Source of the DNA: Pseudoalteromonas sp. G4 | GTDB lineage: Bacteria; Pseudomonadota; Gammaproteobacteria; Enterobacterales; Alteromonadaceae | Direction of reading: 5' to 3' | Assembly (NCBI RefSeq): GCF_028875915.1 | Contig: NZ_JAPEHW010000015.1 | Span: 1 to 63,616 of the forward strand | Length of the DNA: 63,616 nucleotides | In this document: one piece after another, positions 57,566-63,616 of the stretch | How positions within the stretch are numbered: position 1 is the stretch's first letter | Layout: every line of letters starts with the position of its first letter | Translations under genes and position numbers: made by a program | Notes under the pieces: generated by a model | What the model saw: only the letters and a program-made list of their open reading frames with translations | What the model was told of the DNA's origin: nothing | Database searches by the model: none

Positions 57566-60358
57566 ATGTCATTAATGTGGATACCTGTGTTATCCCTGTT
57601 AGGCAGCTTATTTGCAGCGACGACGAATAAACTTTCTCGTACAAATGCTGCATTAGCGATTGCGATATTTCCAGTTGTAGCGCTCGCCATCGTTCTCTAT
57701 CACACTGCGAGTGTTTTGGATGGCAATGTCATCCGCGAAAGTGTGCAATGGATCCCACTGCTTGGGATTAATATTAGTTTTAGGCTTGATGGCCTCGCAT
57801 TATTATTCTGCTTAATGATTTTAGGCATTGGCCTTTTAATTATTCTGTATGCCCGTTATTACTTAAGCAGTAATGATAATATGGCGCGCTTTTATACTTT
57901 CTTAATGTTGTTTATGACTGCAATGCTTGGCATTGTGCTGTCTAACAACGTTATTCAAATGTGGGTGTTCTGGGAACTTACCAGCATTAGCTCATTTTTG
58001 TTAATTAGCTATTGGTGGCATACATCAGAAGCGCGTCAAGGTGCGCGCATGGCGCTGACTATTACCGGTGGTGGTGGCCTTGCGCTGCTAGGTGGTTTAA
58101 TTTTACTTGGCAACATAGTTGGCAGTTATAATCTTGATGATATTTTAAATAATGGCCACATTATTAAAGAGCATGCACTTTATCCGGTAACGCTTATTTT
58201 GATTTTGTTAGGCGCATTTACCAAATCAGCTCAGTTCCCATTCCACTTTTGGTTACCGCATGCAATGGCTGCACCTACACCGGTAAGTGCGTATTTACAC
58301 TCAGCTACTATGGTTAAAGCGGGTATCTTCTTACTGGCGCGTTTTTATCCTGCATTATCGGGTACTGAACTGTGGTTTGCGATAGTGACGTTAACGGGTT
58401 TAACAACCTTAATTGTAGGCGCTTACGTAGCGCTATTTAAGCATGACTTAAAAGGCTTGCTGGCTTATTCAACAATTTCGCACTTAGGTTTAATAACCTT
58501 GTTATTTGGTCTAGATACTGAATTGGCCGCAGTGGCAGCGATTTTCCATATTATTAACCACGCGACATTTAAAGCTTCGTTATTTATGGCAACCGGTATT
58601 ATTGACCATGAAACAGGTTCGCGCGATATGCGAAAGCTAAATGGTTTATGGAAGTATTTACCTTATACAGCAACGCTCGCTATGGTGGCAGCTGCGTCAA
58701 TGGCTGGTGTACCGCTGTTAAATGGTTTCTTATCAAAAGAGATGTTCTTTGCTGAGACACTGCATCAACATGTTCTTGGTTCAATGTCTTGGTTAATCCC
58801 TGTGCTTGCAACGTTAGCAGGTGCTTTCTCGGTGGCATATTCAATGCGTTTTATTCATGACGTTTTCTTTAATGGTGAACCGATAGGCATTAAAAAGGAT
58901 ATTCATGAACCGCCACGATATATGCGCGTTCCAGTAGAGGTGCTGGTTGCCCTTTGTATCATTGTGGGTATGTTCCCGAATTTCGCAGTGGACTCAATTT
59001 TGGCAAGTGCATCGTTAGCGGTAGTCGGCGATGGCAGCTTGCCTCAATACAGCCTTGCGATTTGGCATGGTTTGAATTTACCCCTATTAATGAGTTTCTT
59101 AGCGGTTACAATAGGTTTGCTAATTTATTGGCAACGAAAGTATTTATTCCAGTTTAATGCATCATTGCCTGAGATAGATCCTAAAAAAGCATTTTTAAAC
59201 GGTCTTGACCAAATTGCAGCACTATCTGAAAAAATTATGTTTCGCATGGAAACAGGTTCATTACAGCGCTATATAGCATGGCTATTAGTTACTGTGCTTA
59301 TATTTGCAGGTATTCCACTATTTGACATGCTTGAATTAGCTGGTGACCAACCTTTACAACCACTAGATCCGCATAATGTGATTGGTGCAGGTCTATTGAT
59401 TGTAGGGGCAGTTGCAACCGTGATTTGTCATCGCTCACGAATGACATCATTGCTGATGATATCAATTGTAGGTTTGATGGTATCAGTGGCGTTTACTCGT
59501 TTTTCTGCACCTGATTTAGCACTAACGCAGTTAACAGTTGAAGTTGTTACGATTGTACTACTGATGCTTGCACTGTTTTTCTTACCTCATCGTACACCGA
59601 AAGAGTCTACCTCGTTGCGCCTTGTTCGCGATGTGGGTATTGCGTCAGCGGTGGGGGTAATTATTGGCTCTATTTGTTATGCAATTATGACCCGTCCACT
59701 TAATTCAATTTCACAGTTCTTTGTTGAAAACGCGAAAATTGGTGGTGGTGGTACTAACGTAGTTAACGTTATTTTGGTTGATTTCCGTGGTTTTGATACT
59801 TTAGGTGAAATTACCGTGTTAGGTATTGCTGCACTAGGTATTTATAAACTACTTCTCAATTTGCCACTCTTTATGCCAGCCAGTGATGGTGAAGGTCGCC
59901 CTTGGGCTATCGAGCGCTATCCAATGTTGCTTGCAAGTATTTCACAAGCACTATTACCACTTGCGCTTATGGTGAGTGTGTATATTTTCCTTCGTGGTCA
60001 TAATTTGCCAGGTGGTGGTTTTATTGCGGGCCTTGTCACCGCGATAGCGATGATTTTGCAATATATCGCTCGAGGCTCAGACTGGATTTATGCTCGTTTA
60101 GATATCAATTACCGAAAAATCATTGCCTCTGGTATTGCCATTGCCTTTGTTACAGGTATCGGTAGTTGGTTCTTTGATAGACCATTCTTAACATCATGGT
60201 TTGATTATTTCGATATTCCATTTATCGGCAAAATTGAATTAGCAAGTGCCATAGCATTTGATTTAGGTGTTTATTTAACGGTAGTAGGTGCAACCTTAAT
60301 GATTTTAGCAAGTTTAGGTAAACTAACATTAGCAAGCCAACATAAGGAGCCAAAATAA
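57566..60358 (+). CDS. mrpA: Mrp Na+/H+ antiporter subunit A, fused A-B type
   Basis: A 930-residue membrane protein with the NuoL-like part (about 1-500; [46 protein letters not shown] in two pieces, [10 protein letters not shown]) and a C-terminal extension (about 790-930; [18 protein letters not shown]) that is MrpB-like. The fused A-B form marks the group-2 (Pha-like) Mrp systems. With C-G it exchanges Na+ or K+ for H+, important for salt and alkaline pH. First gene of the six-gene operon; ATG 57566 follows AAAGGA. The next gene starts with its last base. Confidence 0.95.
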   Translation: MSLMWIPVLSLLGSLFAATTNKLSRTNAALAIAIFPVVALAIVLYHTASVLDGNVIRESVQWIPLLGINISFRLDGLALLFCLMILGIGLLIILYARYYLSSNDNMARFYTFLMLFMTAMLGIVLSNNVIQMWVFWELTSISSFLLISYWWHTSEARQGARMALTITGGGGLALLGGLILLGNIVGSYNLDDILNNGHIIKEHALYPVTLILILLGAFTKSAQFPFHFWLPHAMAAPTPVSAYLHSATMVKAGIFLLARFYPALSGTELWFAIVTLTGLTTLIVGAYVALFKHDLKGLLAYSTISHLGLITLLFGLDTELAAVAAIFHIINHATFKASLFMATGIIDHETGSRDMRKLNGLWKYLPYTATLAMVAAASMAGVPLLNGFLSKEMFFAETLHQHVLGSMSWLIPVLATLAGAFSVAYSMRFIHDVFFNGEPIGIKKDIHEPPRYMRVPVEVLVALCIIVGMFPNFAVDSILASASLAVVGDGSLPQYSLAIWHGLNLPLLMSFLAVTIGLLIYWQRKYLFQFNASLPEIDPKKAFLNGLDQIAALSEKIMFRMETGSLQRYIAWLLVTVLIFAGIPLFDMLELAGDQPLQPLDPHNVIGAGLLIVGAVATVICHRSRMTSLLMISIVGLMVSVAFTRFSAPDLALTQLTVEVVTIVLLMLALFFLPHRTPKESTSLRLVRDVGIASAVGVIIGSICYAIMTRPLNSISQFFVENAKIGGGGTNVVNVILVDFRGFDTLGEITVLGIAALGIYKLLLNLPLFMPASDGEGRPWAIERYPMLLASISQALLPLALMVSVYIFLRGHNLPGGGFIAGLVTAIAMILQYIARGSDWIYARLDINYRKIIASGIAIAFVTGIGSWFFDRPFLTSWFDYFDIPFIGKIELASAIAFDLGVYLTVVGATLMILASLGKLTLASQHKEPK

Positions 60359-60699
60359 TGGAAGTACTTTATGCAACTTGTGTTGGGGTGTTATTTGCCT
60401 GTGGCGTGTTTTTGATTTTACGTGCTAGAACGTTTCCTGTGGTACTTGGTTTGACCATGATGTCGTATGGTGTGAATTTGTTTTTATTTGCATCGGGTCG
60501 TATTCATAGCAACAAAGCCGCGGTGTTAGGCGAATCAGCACAATATGCTGATCCATTACCACAGGCTTTGGTGCTTACAGCGATTGTAATTGGCTTTGCA
60601 ATGACTGCATTTGTGGTGATTTTAGCTATCCGTGCTCGTGCGGACTTGGGGCATGACCATGTTCATGCACGTTTTCCTAAGATTAAAGGCAAGGAGTAG
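60358..60699 (+). CDS. mrpC: Mrp antiporter subunit C (NuoK-like)
   Basis: A 113-residue NuoK-like membrane subunit with about three transmembrane segments and text DPLPQALVLTAIVIGFAMTA, typical of MrpC. It overlaps mrpA by one base (TAATG) and has a His-rich charged C-terminus. Confidence 0.95.
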   Translation: MEVLYATCVGVLFACGVFLILRARTFPVVLGLTMMSYGVNLFLFASGRIHSNKAAVLGESAQYADPLPQALVLTAIVIGFAMTAFVVILAIRARADLGHDHVHARFPKIKGKE

Positions 60700-60704
60700 T
60701 AAGC

Positions 60705-62207
60705 GTGCCACATTTTGTATCTTTGCCGGTATTAATGCCGATGTTGTCAGGCATTTTATTATTATTGCCACCATCGGGGAAAAACCTTAAAGCGCGCCGA
60801 ATTGTATCGAGCATAATGGCAGTTTTAACGTTTGCAGTTAGTGCTTACATGTTAAAAAATGCATTGAGCGGCGAAATCTTTGTTTACGCCATTGGTAACT
60901 GGCAAGCGCCGTTTGGTATTGTGCTAGTTGCGGATGTAATGTCATCAATGTTAGTGGCATTAACCTCGTTTCTTGCAATGGTCTGCGTGTTTTATTCGTT
61001 GTGTGGTGATGATGAGGCGGGGAGTTTTTTCCACCCACTATTACACTTTTTACTGCTAGGGGTGAATGGTGCCTTTTTGACAGGAGATCTATTCAATCTC
61101 TTTGTATTCTTCGAAGTATTGTTGATTTCATCTTATGCACTATTAATGCATAGCTCAGATAAACACAAAACCCAATCTGCATTGCACTACGTTGTTTTAA
61201 ACTTGGTGGGTTCAAGTGTTTTCCTAGTTGCGCTAGGTATTTTATACGGAGTGCTTGGTACCTTAAATATTGCTGATATGGCGCTTAAAGCTGCCGAGTT
61301 ATCAGGTGATGATCGTGCACTGTTAAATATTGGTGGCATGCTACTGCTTATTGTATTTGCACTAAAAGCAGCGGTGATCCCACTGCAATTTTGGTTACCA
61401 GCCACATATTCTTCGGCATTGCCAGTTGTTGCAGCGCTTTTTGCGATTATGACGAAAGTCGGCATTTACGCCATTATTCGTGTTTACCCAACGATTTTTG
61501 TTGAACCAAACAGTGCATCTACACATATCGCACAAGATTGGTTGTGGCCTGGTGCAATCATTACGTTGATAATGGGTATTCTTGGTGTTCTTGCTAGTAA
61601 AGATCTACGTATGATCGTGGCAAACTTGGTGATTATTTCAATTGGAGCACTTATCGCTGCGATTGCATTTAACACGCCAGGTGCAATTGCTGCTGCACTG
61701 TATTACTTAATTCATTCAACCTTAGTGACTGCAGGGTTGTTCTTACTAGCCGATGTGATTGGTAAGCAGCGCGGTAAAGTAGCGGTGCGTTTAGTGCCGG
61801 CAAAACCTATTGGTCAGCCGATTTTACTGGGTACTAGTTTTATCGTGTTCGTACTAGCTGTGGTTGGTATGCCTCCATTCTCAGGTTTTATTGGAAAAGT
61901 GTGGTTATTACAAGAAGCGTTAAACGTTGATAAAGCGGCTTGGTTTTGGTCTGTTTATTTAGTGGTATCGCTACTTGTATTAGTGACCCTAACGCGAGCA
62001 GGTTCACAGCTTTTCTGGCGCCACAATGGTCAAGAACCTTCAGAAACTAAAGCGACACCTTGCCAACTTATTGGTGTTTTAAGTTTATTACTCTGCTCTC
62101 CATTACTGAGCATCTTTGCTGGCCCAATTAGTGAAATTACTACACTGGCAGCAAGTCAGGTTTTTGATATTACAGGCTTACAACAAGCTGTGTTAGGAGG
62201 TAAGTAA
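60705..62207 (+). CDS. mrpD: Mrp antiporter subunit D (NuoM/N-like)
   Basis: A 500-residue proton-translocating subunit of the NuoN/NuoM type, with about 14 membrane segments. Conserved text: FFEVLLISSYALLMH (Glu in the membrane), KAAVIPLQFWLPATYSSALP and PPFSGFIGKVWLL. It starts with GTG at 60705 behind AAGGAG, five bases after mrpC. Confidence 0.95.
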   Translation: MPHFVSLPVLMPMLSGILLLLPPSGKNLKARRIVSSIMAVLTFAVSAYMLKNALSGEIFVYAIGNWQAPFGIVLVADVMSSMLVALTSFLAMVCVFYSLCGDDEAGSFFHPLLHFLLLGVNGAFLTGDLFNLFVFFEVLLISSYALLMHSSDKHKTQSALHYVVLNLVGSSVFLVALGILYGVLGTLNIADMALKAAELSGDDRALLNIGGMLLLIVFALKAAVIPLQFWLPATYSSALPVVAALFAIMTKVGIYAIIRVYPTIFVEPNSASTHIAQDWLWPGAIITLIMGILGVLASKDLRMIVANLVIISIGALIAAIAFNTPGAIAAALYYLIHSTLVTAGLFLLADVIGKQRGKVAVRLVPAKPIGQPILLGTSFIVFVLAVVGMPPFSGFIGKVWLLQEALNVDKAAWFWSVYLVVSLLVLVTLTRAGSQLFWRHNGQEPSETKATPCQLIGVLSLLLCSPLLSIFAGPISEITTLAASQVFDITGLQQAVLGGK

Positions 62208-62208
62208 G

Positions 62209-62745
62209 ATGCGTACTGAAGCACGTTTTAGTTTATTCCCAACACCATTTCGAAGCATTTTATTGTTCTTTGTATGGTTGTTATTAAACAACAGCTACTC
62301 GCTAGGTCATATTGTATTAGGTGCAATTTTAGCAACTGTGATCCCGTTAATTACTTTGCGCTTTAGAGAGCCTCAGCCTTTAATAATGCGTAAGTGGCTG
62401 GCACTTAAACACTTCTTACTGGTGCTTTACGATATTGTTACTGCCAATGTACAAGTGGCATTTTTGATTTTAGGTCCAATTAAAAAATTACGCCCAGCAT
62501 TTGTAAAGGTACCGCTAGATTTAACCCATGAAATGCCAATCACTTTACTTGCAAGTACTGTGTCACTTACACCAGGAACGGTTAGCGCTGAAGTGTATCC
62601 TTTCCCAGAGTCTTTAGTTGAAGGTGAAGAGGTCAAAGAACGTTATTTACTTATTCATGTACTTGATTTAGATGATGAAGCAGAGCTGATTGCAACCATT
62701 AAACGTCGTTACGAAGCACCGCTTAAGGAGATTTTTCAATGTTAA
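62209..62745 (+). CDS. mrpE: Mrp antiporter subunit E
   Basis: A 178-residue MrpE with two N-terminal membrane segments and conserved text VANVQVAFLIL-like DIVTANVQVAFLI and STVSLTPGTVSAEV. It starts one base after the mrpD stop and overlaps mrpF by 7 bases. Confidence 0.93.
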   Translation: MRTEARFSLFPTPFRSILLFFVWLLLNNSYSLGHIVLGAILATVIPLITLRFREPQPLIMRKWLALKHFLLVLYDIVTANVQVAFLILGPIKKLRPAFVKVPLDLTHEMPITLLASTVSLTPGTVSAEVYPFPESLVEGEEVKERYLLIHVLDLDDEAELIATIKRRYEAPLKEIFQC

Positions 62746-63008
62746 GCACTGTTATATTAATTGTATCGGCAATGATCGGTGTTTCGCTGTTACTTAATTT
62801 GTGGCGCTTATTACGCGGACCATCGGTACCCGATCGCATACTAGCGCTTGATACCATGTACATAAACAGCATTGCGCTGATTGTGCTGTATGGCATTAAG
62901 GTTGCTTCAGAACTTTATTTTGAAGCGGCACTACTGATTGCAATGCTAGGGTTTGTGAGCACCGTTGCGGTGTGTAAGTTTTTATTACGTGGCGATATTA
63001 TTGAGTAA
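62739..63008 (+). CDS. mrpF: Mrp antiporter subunit F
   Basis: An 89-residue MrpF with three membrane helices and the family text RGPSVPDRILALDT. It overlaps the end of mrpE by 7 bases. Confidence 0.94.
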   Translation: MLSTVILIVSAMIGVSLLLNLWRLLRGPSVPDRILALDTMYINSIALIVLYGIKVASELYFEAALLIAMLGFVSTVAVCKFLLRGDIIE

Positions 63009-63013
63009 ATACC

Positions 63014-63343
63014 ATGGCAGAGATTATTGTTTCATTACTATTGTTGTTAGGTGGCGTATTTATTCTAATTGGCTCAATTGGAATGAATCGTATGCCAGAT
63101 TTTTTTATGCGTCTTCATGGTCCAACTAAAGCGACAACGCTGGGTATGGCAGGTGTGTTGATAGCGTCAATTGTCTATTTTAGTGCGATTGTAAATGAGC
63201 CAAGTGCGAAAGAGATTTTGATTTCTATTTTCTTGCTGATCACCGCACCAATTAGTGGTTATATGCTGATTAAAACAGCAATACATCACAAACTGAAAGC
63301 GCATAAAGGCACAAAGGGTATCGAAAACATCGAAGAAGATTAG
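63014..63343 (+). CDS. mrpG: Mrp antiporter subunit G
   Basis: A 109-residue MrpG with three membrane helices and the family text GSIGMNRMPDFFMRLHGPTKATTLG. It is the last gene of the operon, five bases after mrpF; no clear intrinsic terminator follows it. Confidence 0.94.
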   Translation: MAEIIVSLLLLLGGVFILIGSIGMNRMPDFFMRLHGPTKATTLGMAGVLIASIVYFSAIVNEPSAKEILISIFLLITAPISGYMLIKTAIHHKLKAHKGTKGIENIEED

Positions 63344-63616
63344 GGCCAGTTGATCATTGCTGTTCTATTTTTGTTCTTTTTCAGCGTGCTTTTTTCGCGG
63401 CGCTCGATGTGTGGCCTAGTAATCTAAGCGAATATCGTGCAAAGCTACCGCGTCCTGCTCTCGCCCCTTACCTATATCCATGTAGGTAACAATGAGAAAA
63501 GTGTACTCCAAAGAACCATTCGGCAGCGCTTGATTGGGTTTTCTACTGTGATATCGGCTGACTCACATAGAATAACTATGCCACACAGCCTCTGCCTTGT
63601 ATAAAACCTAATCAAA
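63344..63616. repeat. Non-coding stretch of nested inverted repeats after mrpG
   Basis: No gene is seen here. Several inverted repeats are packed together: TTACCTA...TAGGTAA (7-bp arms near 63469-63490), an imperfect long palindrome with GGCTG and CATAG against CTATG and CAGCC (about 63554-63592), and outer arms TGATTGGGTTTT and AAAACCTAATCA (about 63532-63543 and 63603-63614). The stretch is less AT-rich than its neighbours and may be one copy of a dispersed intergenic element. It may continue beyond the window. Confidence 0.55.

Overview
The window looks like chromosomal DNA of a marine gammaproteobacterium of the Alteromonadales, most probably Pseudoalteromonas or a close relative. This rests on the classic order initiator tRNA-rimP-nusA-infB-rbfA-truB-rpsO-pnp-nlpI, a secreted chitinase/LPMO/chitinase cluster, a subtilase with two C-terminal PPC domains, a six-gene Mrp antiporter and moderate AT-richness. 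The genus is an inference from gene content, not a database match.

Layout. Positions 1-1.2 kb hold the 3' end of dnaX and ybaB. At 1.26-2.43 kb is an SCP-X-type thiolase. At 2.7-8.4 kb is a four-gene operon for the compatible solute glucosylglycerate: a glycerate kinase/phosphatase fusion, glucosyl-3-phosphoglycerate synthase, a GH13 phosphorylase and GalU. Together these could form a closed synthesis-and-recovery cycle. A beta-CASP metallo-beta-lactamase follows at 8.4-9.8 kb.

A more AT-rich defence island spans about 9.9-27.6 kb. It holds a DNA-phosphorothioation module of the Ssp type: a cysteine desulfurase facing a DUF4007-ATPase-PP-loop operon. Next is a tightly packed rightward effector operon: DUF262 protein with an apparently degenerate nuclease end, PLD-helicase, small coiled-coil protein, SMC/DndD-like ATPase, Dnd-associated-4-like protein and HNH nuclease. 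A leftward operon collides with it: a tiny helix-turn-helix protein, a PD-(D/E)XK-like protein and a phosphorothioation-associated methyltransferase-like protein. No integrase, transposase or tRNA marks the island edges. This region is the best candidate for an incompletely described system.

At 28.4-35.8 kb is a chitin-degradation cluster, followed by rimO, a secreted subtilase, two small-protein genes, a RecQ-like helicase, an unusual zinc-less sirtuin, a DMT exporter and a secreted delta-class carbonic anhydrase (36-45.6 kb). The housekeeping metY/nusA/infB/pnp cluster occupies 45.8-55.3 kb. It continues into an nlpI-like lipoprotein gene translationally coupled to a putative zinc metallopeptidase. 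A Mrp group-2 Na+/H+ antiporter operon fills 57.6-63.3 kb. The window ends in a non-coding stretch rich in nested inverted repeats.

All functional calls come from reading motifs, lengths and gene order by eye. No similarity search was possible.
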